Positions 14,632 through 20,972 of a DNA stretch of 21,138 nt are shown here, piece by piece. Source of the DNA: Candidatus Altarchaeota archaeon. GTDB taxonomy: Archaea > SpSt-1190. The stretch spans positions 1-21,138 of the forward strand of contig JAAOXX010000049.1 of the NCBI GenBank assembly GCA_018221025.1, written 5' to 3'. The notes below the pieces were generated by a model. The model was not told where the DNA came from and did not search any database. It saw only the letters and a list, made by a program, of their open reading frames with translations. The first letter of the stretch is position 1. Every line of letters starts with the position of its first letter. The position numbers and the translations under genes were made by a program.

Positions 14632-15789
14632 CTACATGTAATTGAGAAAGGATAATTCTCCTTCCGTGAGTTCAAAAGGAAGTTCACCTTTTTTTGCCAA
14701 TATTCTCATAACTTGAAGATATTCCATTGCTCGCTTTCTTGAAGTGTGTGTTGCCTTTGCAATTTTATTCAACAGTCCCTTTCTCACTGCTCGAGTTTCT
14801 CTAGTTCTACCCATCATGAGTAAGAATGTAGGTGGCCGGTACCCAATGAACTCTTCATTTTTGCGAGTCTTTGCCATAGCAACTCCAATTGTTGACTGTG
14901 CAATTACGTGTTTCAATAATTTCCAATCTTGTCTTCTGTAAATTCTACCATAAAATACATCTGCCTTACTCAAAGCTTCATAAGCCCTAAAAATGTCACC
15001 TCCAACATATTCTCGCTGAATATTTTCATCAATCCATAACATAAATTCATCAATTCGTTTATTCAATCCATCAAAGGCACCGCTTGCCTGACTCACAGTC
15101 TGAGCCTTAAAAACATCCCGTAATGCCTCAAAAATAGTCTTTGTTCTGTCTCGCGTCCCTAATTTATCCACACCATCTTTTGACAACTCACCGCTCTCAT
15201 AAAGTGATTGAAAGTCTGCAATACTACTCCTCATATCCCTTGAACTAGCAATTTGTAACAATAGTGAACGGTCAACACTAATCCCTTCCAATTTTGCAAT
15301 TCTTTCGAGAACAAATACAATGTCGCTCGTCTTTGGTTTTACAAATTCAACAGAACTTACGGAGTTTCGAATCGTCTTGACTGGATTTGCCCATGCATTA
15401 TTACAAGTCAAATAAACTGGGTGTTTGCTTTTTTTAATCAATTCAGCAATTGTGGATGCCGCGCCCATATCTCGCCGTCCAGCCAATCCGTCTACTTCAT
15501 CAACTAAAATTAATTTTCCCTTGTTGAATAGACTTTTTTGAAGTGCAGCATTTACTAATCGTTCCTGAATGTCCCCTTTTCGTCTAAAGTCGCTTGCATT
15601 CATTTCAACAATTTCCCAACCCATTTCATTTGCAATCGTATATGCTAAAGCGGTTTTTCCAACTCCTGGTGGACCATATGCGAGTAGACCTTTCTTCGGA
15701 TTCCTTAACCATTCTTTAATTTTTGCAACAGCCTTCTCTTGACCCTTGATGTCTGCAATTTTTTTTGGACTGTACTTATCTGACCACAC
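14632..15789 (-). CDS. rfcL: Replication factor C large subunit
   Basis: The clamp-loader large subunit, an AAA+ ATPase that loads PCNA with the small subunit. With GTG 15789 it is 385 aa and begins WSDKYSPKKIADIKGQ, the standard RFC start; TTG 15819 would add ten residues. Walker A is GPPGVGKT (39-46), Walker B LILVDEVDG (93-101), and a large-subunit-type segment SSRDMRSSIADFQ follows. The C-terminal collar runs from about 230. Many archaeal RfcL proteins are longer and end in a PCNA-interacting QxxLxxFF box; here the end is ELTEGELSFLNYM, with no clear PIP box. GATATTAATC at about 15809-15817 (minus) is a suitable TATA element for the GTG start. It is divergent from the 212-aa gene and converges with tmk. 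Confidence 0.92.
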   Translation of the reverse strand: MWSDKYSPKKIADIKGQEKAVAKIKEWLRNPKKGLLAYGPPGVGKTALAYTIANEMGWEIVEMNASDFRRKGDIQERLVNAALQKSLFNKGKLILVDEVDGLAGRRDMGAASTIAELIKKSKHPVYLTCNNAWANPVKTIRNSVSSVEFVKPKTSDIVFVLERIAKLEGISVDRSLLLQIASSRDMRSSIADFQSLYESGELSKDGVDKLGTRDRTKTIFEALRDVFKAQTVSQASGAFDGLNKRIDEFMLWIDENIQREYVGGDIFRAYEALSKADVFYGRIYRRQDWKLLKHVIAQSTIGVAMAKTRKNEEFIGYRPPTFLLMMGRTRETRAVRKGLLNKIAKATHTSRKRAMEYLQVMRILAKKGELPFELTEGELSFLNYM

Positions 15790-15836
15790 ATCATCAAAAC
15801 CCTTGTTGATTAATATCAATTCCCAATATAGTACAG

Positions 15837-15844
15837 CTTAAATC
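15837..15844 (+). promoter_or_regulatory. TATA-like box of the 212-aa gene
   Basis: CTTAAATC, centred about 25 bp upstream of the GTG start at 15865, fitting a leaderless transcript. The rfcL box lies a few tens of bp away on the other strand. Confidence 0.4.
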
Positions 15845-15864
15845 TCCAAAGAACTATTTCTTCA

Positions 15865-16503
15865 GTGGATATAATCTCATTTAGTAGAACCGAATTTAAG
15901 CCCCTTAAATTGCTTGAACACATTAAAGACAAAAAAGTGTTTATACAGGCAAATGAAAAATACCAGCCACTTGTTTCGGAATTTTATGATGGCTTGCTTC
16001 CTTGGGAATCATTTCTTGAGGAGATTTCTAAACGAACAGGTTCAGAACGACCAGAGTCTGAGCTCTTTTGGATTCCTTTAGTAGAAAAATGTGCACATAC
16101 AAAAACTCCAGTAAAATTAATTGAACCCGACATTAACAAAGTATTGACCGCCGCTGTAAAGAAGCTAAAAATTGACCCAAAGGAAGTGCGACACGTAATT
16201 CAAGATACACGCCTATGGTTTATTTCGGGTTCAGGATACCTTAAACATTTTGCGTCTGCATTCAATATGATATTTTTCTGGCTTCCAAAAAAAGCGTATT
16301 TTAGAAACAAATGGCTAGGTTTAGTCGGGTTTGTCGTGAATCACATACCGGGAGACCAAAAGGATGTCATGGCGCTTGTACACATAACCAACGGTATTTT
16401 ATCAGAACGCATTGCAAAGAGAATTCATAAATTGAAAAATGCCGTAGTTTTTTTGGATGAAGATATTTCTGGACGAGTAAAAAAAATGGCCGCAGAAATG
16501 TAA
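15865..16503 (+). CDS. Hypothetical protein, 212 aa
   Basis: I cannot place this protein in a family. It starts with GTG (15865), supported by a TATA-like box 25 bp upstream. It is mostly alpha/beta with high lysine content. Residues 22-60 alternate strand and helix (KKVFIQANEKYQPLVSEFYD). FWIPLVEKCAHTKTPVKLIEP (about 68-88) resembles an edge strand of a Rossmann-like core. FNMIFFWLPKKAYF (about 134-147) and LGLVGFVVNHIPG (about 152-164) are hydrophobic but carry charges, so they are more likely buried than membrane-spanning. The C-terminus (SERIAKRIHKLKNAVVFLDE) is helix-strand-helix. It is divergent from rfcL and upstream of rpl35ae, which has its own promoter. Confidence 0.75.
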   Translation: MDIISFSRTEFKPLKLLEHIKDKKVFIQANEKYQPLVSEFYDGLLPWESFLEEISKRTGSERPESELFWIPLVEKCAHTKTPVKLIEPDINKVLTAAVKKLKIDPKEVRHVIQDTRLWFISGSGYLKHFASAFNMIFFWLPKKAYFRNKWLGLVGFVVNHIPGDQKDVMALVHITNGILSERIAKRIHKLKNAVVFLDEDISGRVKKMAAEM

Positions 16504-16538
16504 TTGTAGTGCTCATTACTACTCATGGACTGAATTTC

Positions 16539-16582
16539 GTGGAAACTCTACAGACATTGGCAACTATTTTGTAGTTTCAACC
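16539..16582 (+). other. Stem-loop between the 212-aa gene and rpl35ae
   Basis: GAAA-CT-CTACA on the left arm pairs with TGTAG-TTTC on the right, leaving a CT bulge, with outer GT/AC pairs and a loop of about 17 nt. A T-run (16593-16599) follows within about 12 nt, so it may help terminate the upstream transcript. The same T-run with AATA forms the likely TATA element of rpl35ae, 25 bp before its ATG. No protein frame is convincing in the 119-bp gap. A small non-coding RNA is not excluded. Confidence 0.35.
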
Positions 16583-16622
16583 AAAATGTGAGTTTTTTTA
16601 ATAGGCCTTTGGGAGCAAGAGT

Positions 16623-16880
16623 ATGAAAGGCATCGTAGTCAACTACCGGATGGGTAGACATACTCAGAATCCTCGTCAAATGATTATCAAAGTAGAGGGC
16701 ATTGAAAATAAAGAACAGGCAGACAAACTCGCAGGTCACAAAGTGATTTGGACGAGTCCCGGGGGAAAAGAGCTCACTGGAACGGTGAGTGGAGCCCATG
16801 GTAATAAAGGTATAGTTCGAGCACGTTTTGTAAAAGGATTACCTGGACAAGCAATTGGTTCAGAAGTTATAATTCAGTAG
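16623..16880 (+). CDS. rpl35ae: Ribosomal protein L35Ae (eL33)
   Basis: An 85-aa large-subunit ribosomal protein of the archaeal/eukaryotic L35Ae family. The match spans the whole length: YRMGRHTQNPRQMIIKVEG (about 8-26), KLAGHKVIWTSPGGKELTG (about 35-53), then AHGNKGIVRARFVKGLPGQA (about 58-77), where GTVSGAHGNKG and VRARFxxGLPG are family hallmarks. It is a beta-barrel RNA-binding protein, with a normal archaeal length. It is a single gene with a TATA-like TTTTTTAATA at about 16594-16603. The pyrE promoter follows at once. Confidence 0.95.
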   Translation: MKGIVVNYRMGRHTQNPRQMIIKVEGIENKEQADKLAGHKVIWTSPGGKELTGTVSGAHGNKGIVRARFVKGLPGQAIGSEVIIQ

Positions 16881-16894
16881 CTACTCCGTAGTTC

Positions 16895-16902
16895 TTATAT
16901 AT
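16895..16902 (+). promoter_or_regulatory. TATA box of the pyrEF operon
   Basis: TTATATAT, the clearest archaeal TATA box of the window, centred about 24 bp upstream of the pyrE ATG at 16922. The message would be leaderless. Confidence 0.6.
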
Positions 16903-16921
16903 CTACTAGCCTTATGGTTGT

Positions 16922-17668
16922 ATGTCACAGCTTGCACGAGAGCAGGAAAGTTTTTTGGATTACGCAATTGAAGAAGGTGCATTCAAGCTTGGGGATTTCA
17001 CCTTAAAAAATGGTAGAAATTCTCCTTGGTTTTGGAATGCCGGTTCCTTTGTTGGAACGGGACGGGGTCTTAAGCTACTGGGGGACGCATACGCAAAGAT
17101 AATATTTGATAACAAGGGTCTTGAAACTGATTTTGTGATTGGTCCTGCAGAAAAAGGTAATGATATTTCTTCAGCTACAGTTTTGGAACTTTACAATTAT
17201 TATGCTGGAAATTTTAATAGAATAGTTGACAGAAAAACTCCAAAATATCATGGGGAAGCAACCCAAGAAAGTTATTGGGGTAACTGGTTTTATGGAACTG
17301 AACCTCAAAAAGGTGCGAGAATCTGGATGGTTGATGACGTATTAACTACTGCAGGAACTAAGCGCGATTTACTAATCAAACTGTCAAAACATAGTAAACT
17401 TTTAACCTACAAAGGGCTTATTATCACAGTTGATAGACAAGAATTGAATGATGATGGTATTAGTGCCGTAGAAGAATTTTCAGAAGACCATATGGATGTA
17501 TACTCTATAGTTAACGCACAAGAAATATATTCATACATTAGTGAACCTGAAGTCTTTGATAAACTAAAAGAACTTGGTCGTGCAAAAGACGGAGACCTTG
17601 AACGGTTCAAAGATTATCTGCTGACCTATGGGACGGATGAATTGAAAGATAGTTTGGAAGCGAAATAA
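16922..17668 (+). CDS. pyrE: Orotate phosphoribosyltransferase, long bacterial-like form
   Basis: OPRT of 248 aa, transferring phosphoribose from PRPP to orotate to give OMP in de novo pyrimidine synthesis. FTLKNGRNSPWFWNAG (26-41) is the orotate-binding strand seen in enterobacterial-type PyrE. VIGPAEKGNDISSATVLEL (about 72-90) is the PPi loop region and KYHGEA (about 108-113) the flexible catalytic loop. The PRPP motif is MVDDVLTTAGT (136-146). A 14-residue insertion (SYWGNWFYGTEPQK) extends the flexible-loop hairpin. It is longer than the ~180-aa OPRT typical of many archaea. Its TAA abuts the ATG of pyrF (TAA-ATG), so the two enzymes of the last two UMP steps are translationally coupled. 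Confidence 0.93.
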   Translation: MSQLAREQESFLDYAIEEGAFKLGDFTLKNGRNSPWFWNAGSFVGTGRGLKLLGDAYAKIIFDNKGLETDFVIGPAEKGNDISSATVLELYNYYAGNFNRIVDRKTPKYHGEATQESYWGNWFYGTEPQKGARIWMVDDVLTTAGTKRDLLIKLSKHSKLLTYKGLIITVDRQELNDDGISAVEEFSEDHMDVYSIVNAQEIYSYISEPEVFDKLKELGRAKDGDLERFKDYLLTYGTDELKDSLEAK

Positions 17669-18385
17669 ATGAATGTAAATGAAGGAAATGGAATAATTGT
17701 GGCTTTGGACGTTGGTACAATTGAGGAATTATATCAGCTTGTAAAAGATGTTGATGAACATAATGCAATTCACGGCTATAAGTTGGGCTCAGAGTTAATT
17801 GAGGATGAGGGGCTGCGTCATATTATGCCAGTCTTACGCACAATAACGGATAAACCAATAATTTATGATAAACAAAAATTTGGTGGCGACATTCCACGAA
17901 TATCAAAAAAACAGATAAGCCGTTACAATAAACGCGGTCTTGACTATGTTATAACCTTTCCACTTGCAGGAATTGAAACTTTGCGTACAATTGGTAAAAC
18001 TGCAAAAGAACTTAATCAAAAGTTGATTGTTGGTGGGGAGATGACACACGATGGCTACTTAGTAACTCACAATGGTTATATCACGCACGAAGCCGCCATG
18101 CGAATCTATGCAGATGCAGCTAGTATGGGTGTGACTGATTATGTAGTTCCTGGTAATGAACCTGATGAAATAAAACTAATAAGAGGTATAATTGAACCAA
18201 TTTTAGGTGAAACTACCAGAATTTGTTACTGGGCACCTGGTTTTGTAACACAAGGTGGAACGCTAGAAGACGCAAAAGACGTGTTTGGTGACCAAGAGTG
18301 GAAGGCAATTATGGGTAGTGGAATTTATGGAGTGCCCAGTAAAGAACGCCTTGCCGCAGTTGATGCCTACTCAAAACTAATCTGA
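17669..18385 (+). CDS. pyrF: Orotidine 5'-phosphate decarboxylase, variant active site spacing
   Basis: A 238-aa TIM-barrel enzyme that decarboxylates OMP to UMP. VALDVGT (11-17) is strand 1 with the conserved Asp, and YKLGSELI (37-44) strand 2 with the conserved Lys. The catalytic tetrad region reads IIYDKQKFGGDIP (64-76), where the classical pattern is DxKxxDIP; here D67, K70 and D74 are spaced wider. APGFVTQGG (about 189-197) and MGSGIY (about 210-215) are the phosphate-binding strands 7 and 8. The variant YDxQKxGxDIP is a known subgroup of this superfamily, so OMP decarboxylase remains the best call; a related HUMPS-family activity is possible. Coupling to pyrE is strong contextual support. 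It converges with IPK 20 bp downstream. Confidence 0.88.
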   Translation: MNVNEGNGIIVALDVGTIEELYQLVKDVDEHNAIHGYKLGSELIEDEGLRHIMPVLRTITDKPIIYDKQKFGGDIPRISKKQISRYNKRGLDYVITFPLAGIETLRTIGKTAKELNQKLIVGGEMTHDGYLVTHNGYITHEAAMRIYADAASMGVTDYVVPGNEPDEIKLIRGIIEPILGETTRICYWAPGFVTQGGTLEDAKDVFGDQEWKAIMGSGIYGVPSKERLAAVDAYSKLI

Positions 18386-18405
18386 AGACTCGTCTGAAGA
18401 CAAAT

Positions 18406-19152
18406 CTATAGATTCTTTGGAATCCTGGTTACCCTAATTCGTGTTCCTTCTCCATATTTCCACGCCCGCCGTATGGCATCTGGAATGGAGCCATCAAAAA
18501 TGTAACATTCAATTTTATGCTTAGCGGATATTTTGGCGGCTTCCATAATTTTACCGCGCATACCCCCTGTAACATCTATGGCTTCAGATTCGCTAACGCC
18601 TTTGAGAATGTCTCTAAAATTCCAATCTGCAATTTCTTCAACTCTTTCCTCGCCCATCATAATTGGACCATCAGTTGCCAAAAACACCTTTCTCGGTTTC
18701 AGCTTCCCAGCCAATTCATAGAAAATCCGTTCAACTGAAAAAACACGATATCCATCTTCGCTGTCCAATATAGCATCCCCGTGTATCACCGGAACATAAT
18801 TCTTACTTGCTTCCATTAACTGGTCGGAAAAAATCTTAGTAACCTTTCCACCCTTTGCAAGTAAAAATGAACTTGGTGGAAATCCAACTGCATCAACCCC
18901 CTTTGAAATTAAACTCGCGACAAAAAGTCCATTTAATTTTGCCATAGCTTCCCTTATTTTGAAGAATCCTGCCTGCATTCCCTTGTATTCATTTGCAATA
19001 ATATGGCCAAAACTTCCTCCGCCGTGACCAACTACCATTGCCTCTTCAATTTCAGAAACCCCCTTTACTGCAGTATTAATCCCTGTCCAATTAACTGTAA
19101 AAGGCTTGGACTTGTCTGTAATTACTGAACCTCCAATTTTTAGAAAAATCAT
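18406..19152 (-). CDS. ipk: Isopentenyl phosphate kinase
   Basis: A 248-aa amino-acid-kinase-fold enzyme that converts isopentenyl phosphate to IPP with ATP, the last step of the archaeal alternative mevalonate route. LKIGGSVIT (4-12) holds the catalytic Lys. GHGGGSFGH (42-50) holds the IPK-specific His (H50), which binds the isopentenyl phosphate group. FSDQL, VIHGDAI (about 122-128), LATDGP (158-163) and DVTGGMRG (193-200) complete the nucleotide site. The length is typical. A strong ribosome binding site GAGGTGGT lies at 19163-19156, just before the ATG. The prenyl synthase at the right edge, on the same strand, belongs to the same pathway. The DUF72 gene lies between. Confidence 0.95.
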   Translation of the reverse strand: MIFLKIGGSVITDKSKPFTVNWTGINTAVKGVSEIEEAMVVGHGGGSFGHIIANEYKGMQAGFFKIREAMAKLNGLFVASLISKGVDAVGFPPSSFLLAKGGKVTKIFSDQLMEASKNYVPVIHGDAILDSEDGYRVFSVERIFYELAGKLKPRKVFLATDGPIMMGEERVEEIADWNFRDILKGVSESEAIDVTGGMRGKIMEAAKISAKHKIECYIFDGSIPDAIRRAWKYGEGTRIRVTRIPKNL

Positions 19153-19155
19153 TTT

Positions 19156-19163
19156 ACCACCTC
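19156..19163 (-). promoter_or_regulatory. Ribosome binding site of ipk
   Basis: GAGGTGGT on the minus strand, 3 nt before the ATG at 19152. It complements the archaeal 16S 3' end (CACCTC). It fixes the ipk start and shows a leadered message, probably shared with DUF72 upstream. It abuts the hairpin repeat at 19165-19202. Confidence 0.6.
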
Positions 19164-19164
19164 A

Positions 19165-19202
19165 CAAGCTTTTCTTCGTCGCTTCGCTCCTCCAAAAGCT
19201 TG
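19165..19202. repeat. Inverted repeat hairpin between DUF72 and ipk
   Basis: Perfect 9-bp arms CAAGCTTTT (19165-19173) and AAAAGCTTG (19194-19202) enclose a 20-nt loop rich in CTTCG/CTCC. On the minus strand it reads AAGCTTTTGGAGGAGCG then AAGCGACGAAG then AAAAGCTT. Flanking TGACC gives GGTCAAGCTTTT, similar to GATCAAACTTTT of the element at 1742-1827. It is transcribed in the 5' region of ipk if ipk is read through from DUF72. Confidence 0.65.
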
Positions 19203-19216
19203 ACCAAAATTTGTTT

Positions 19217-19879
19217 TCATTTTACCAACTCTAACATTCTCATGGCGTCATCATACATAAAGATGTTGTTGAATAACAAGTAATCCTTTTTCCTCATCCT
19301 TTTCTTCAAAAATGCGAGGTCGTCGTCCTTGAAACGGTAACGATACATTATGTTGCCCTTTCCATGGAGCCGATAATAATTGAATTTTTGTTTGATTGGT
19401 TTTTCTTTAAACGGGTCGACGATGTGGATGAGTCCCATTTTTGGGAAATATTTTCCGATTGTTTCGAGGTCCCATCCCCTCGATTCAAGTGCAAATTCAA
19501 ATCCACTTATTGATTTGAAAAATGTCTTAATTCGTTTTAGATTGTCTGGAGTAATGTTGAAACTTTTAGGAGTTTGAAACACCAGAACTTTTGCATTTAG
19601 AGCTTCTGCAATATCTTTTATTTTCCCCCAAGTCTCATCGTCTGAAAAATTACTAACATGTGTTATGAGTTTTGGAACCTTAACTGAAAACTGAAAATCT
19701 GGATTTACTGAATCAACTTCTTTTCTCCATGCGCGTGCAGTACTCGTTTTTGGAAGCTGGTAAAACGTAGACGTAATCTCGACCATGTCAAAAATCTTGG
19801 CATACGCACTTAGTCGGCTTTGCCCTGGATTTACAAATTTTTTTGGTAGATAACTCCACCCACACGTTCCAATGTTCAC
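19217..19879 (-). CDS. DUF72 family protein
   Basis: A 220-aa protein of the DUF72 (YecE-like) TIM-barrel family, with no established reaction. Matches include NIGTCGWSY at the N-terminus, FDMVEITSTFYQLPKTSTAR (30-49), FQFSVKVPKLITH (about 62-74), VLVFQTPKSF (about 98-107), FALESRGWD (about 127-135) and a C-terminal YYRLHGKG (about 167-174) and YLLFNNIFMYDDA. These correspond to the G[TY]SGW, E.N.TFY, F.F..K.P, Q.PP and Y.R.HG patterns of the family. It is shorter than the ~240-300 aa of many members, but both ends look complete. It starts with GTG (19879). AGTATATAC at about 19892-19901 is a suitable TATA element. Together with ipk it may form an operon. Confidence 0.92.
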   Translation of the reverse strand: MNIGTCGWSYLPKKFVNPGQSRLSAYAKIFDMVEITSTFYQLPKTSTARAWRKEVDSVNPDFQFSVKVPKLITHVSNFSDDETWGKIKDIAEALNAKVLVFQTPKSFNITPDNLKRIKTFFKSISGFEFALESRGWDLETIGKYFPKMGLIHIVDPFKEKPIKQKFNYYRLHGKGNIMYRYRFKDDDLAFLKKRMRKKDYLLFNNIFMYDDAMRMLELVK

Positions 19880-20134
19880 TATCGTACATTGCAGTATATA
19901 CTTAAAAGGGTAACTGAAATAGCCCTCTAACTGGCGCTTTTACTGTCTTATTGAGGTTTTGTTTATCCCTTTATGCTAAACGAGAGATTCTAACTCAATT
20001 AAGAGTGTTAATATTGATTCTGCATTCTAAAAAACACAAAAAGCCAGTTGTTTGACCGTATTTTCAATAAGGGCAAGAGAATATAAGATACCTCATACTC
20101 AAAATAACTAGAAGCCAAGTTGGTGATTTGAAAA
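19880..20134. other. Intergenic region with divergent promoters
   Basis: About 255 bp without a convincing frame or RNA gene. It holds the DUF72 TATA-like box (19892-19901) on the left. On the right is a possible TATA element GAATATAAGATA (about 20079-20090) and the ribosome binding site GGTGAT (20122-20127) of the archaeosortase gene. The middle 150 bp is AT-rich with nothing recognisable. Confidence 0.5.
20122..20127 (+). promoter_or_regulatory. Ribosome binding site of the archaeosortase gene
   Basis: GGTGAT, complementary to the ATCACC at the archaeal 16S 3' end, 7 nt before the ATG at 20135. It supports that start and a leadered mRNA from a promoter about 45-55 bp upstream. Confidence 0.65.
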
Positions 20135-20677
20135 ATGAAACTCAAAATCAAAATTCCTAAAAAACTGAAGAATAAGGTTAAATTTACAACAAATCTCTTA
20201 GTTTTTGGGGTTGTTTTCTATGTGATTTGGCTCCTATCACCAACATTCCATTTGCTAAAATTCTTTACAGCAAAATTAATTGCGTATACTACCGGTTCAA
20301 TTGTTGTTACTGGTGTAGATGGCATATTCATCCGACGTGGCTCATTCTTACTCCAAATTATTACTGATTGTACTGCTTGGAAAGAAATATTCGTTTTCTT
20401 GGCATTATTTTTCTCATGGCCAAAGAAAAAGAGCTACAAAAAAGGACTTTACGCAATCGCAGCAATATTTTTGTTCAATTTACTGAGGCTTGATTTCCTT
20501 GTACTTTTTCAGAGTAGCTTCGATTATTTTCACCCGCTCTTCCAATACATGTCAATAGCAATTATTCTGCTCCTTTGGACGTGGTCAGTGGGCATTACAA
20601 CACTAAAAATCCAATACGGTGTCACAAAACGCTCGAAAACGAAGAAGAAAAAAGCTAAAAAGAGAAAAAAGAAGTAA
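20135..20677 (+). CDS. Archaeosortase/exosortase family protein
   Basis: A 180-aa multi-pass membrane protein with the archaeosortase catalytic layout. Helices lie at about 20-42, 81-95, 104-127 and 136-156. The predicted nucleophile is C79 in ITDCTAWKE, matching the DC[TS]xWK motif of archaeosortases. R118 lies in FNLLRLDFL, and H133 in YFHPLFQY, giving the Cys-Arg-His triad. Such enzymes cleave C-terminal sorting tails of surface proteins and transfer the product to lipid. The last ~18 residues are almost all Lys/Arg/Thr (KRSKTKKKKAKKRKKK), a cytoplasmic basic tail. There is no sorting-signal protein nearby, so the substrate is unknown. AglB in the same window fits an S-layer/glycoprotein pathway. 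rnpB follows by 5 bp. Confidence 0.85.
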   Translation: MKLKIKIPKKLKNKVKFTTNLLVFGVVFYVIWLLSPTFHLLKFFTAKLIAYTTGSIVVTGVDGIFIRRGSFLLQIITDCTAWKEIFVFLALFFSWPKKKSYKKGLYAIAAIFLFNLLRLDFLVLFQSSFDYFHPLFQYMSIAIILLLWTWSVGITTLKIQYGVTKRSKTKKKKAKKRKKK

Positions 20678-20682
20678 ATTCT

Positions 20683-20972
20683 AGGAGCTGGCGGAGCGGC
20701 TTTCCTTGGTAACAGGGAGGAAAGTCCCCTCACTCGTGCTGAGAAATCAGTAGATATCGATAGAGGCGAGAGTCTCTGATGAGGAAACAGAAACGATACC
20801 TACGTGCTGGACATATGGCCTTCAAGGGACGAATGAACGCACAAGGGGTGAAACGGTCTTCATCCGATTGAGTGCAACCCCGCTTGCGGGGGCTCAGATA
20901 GATGCCGCAGTTCAGTTTCATCAGGCTTCGCTTGATGACTGGATAACAGAAAGGGGCTTACTGCCAGCACCT
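20683..20972 (+). ncRNA. rnpB: RNase P RNA, archaeal type
   Basis: The catalytic RNA of RNase P, which removes tRNA 5' leaders. P1 is closed by AGG-AGCTGGC at the 5' end and GCCAGCA-CCT at the 3' end. CR-I GGGAGGAAAGTCC is at 20715-20727, GGGTGAAACGGT (CR-II/III) at 20846-20857, AGATAGATGCCGC (CR-IV) at 20896-20908, and ACAGAAAGGGGCTTA (CR-V) at 20946-20960. GAAAGTCC and GGGGCTT pair as P4. The full length of about 290 nt is normal for the archaeal A-type. It starts 5 bp after the archaeosortase stop and may share its transcript or use a weak promoter within that gene's tail. Its 3' end overlaps the stop codon of the opposing prenyl synthase gene by 2 nt. Confidence 0.94.

Noticed and set aside
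16507..16523. GTAGT-GCTCATT-ACTAC small hairpin after the 212-aa gene
   Set aside because: Only 5 bp and no T-tract; too weak to call a terminator.
18386..18405. Direct repeat CTGAAGAC between pyrF and ipk
   Set aside because: Two 8-mers in a 20-bp convergent gap; likely chance.
20530..20921. Minus-strand frames opposite the archaeosortase tail and rnpB
   Set aside because: They run through conserved RNase P RNA elements and low-complexity lysine codons.
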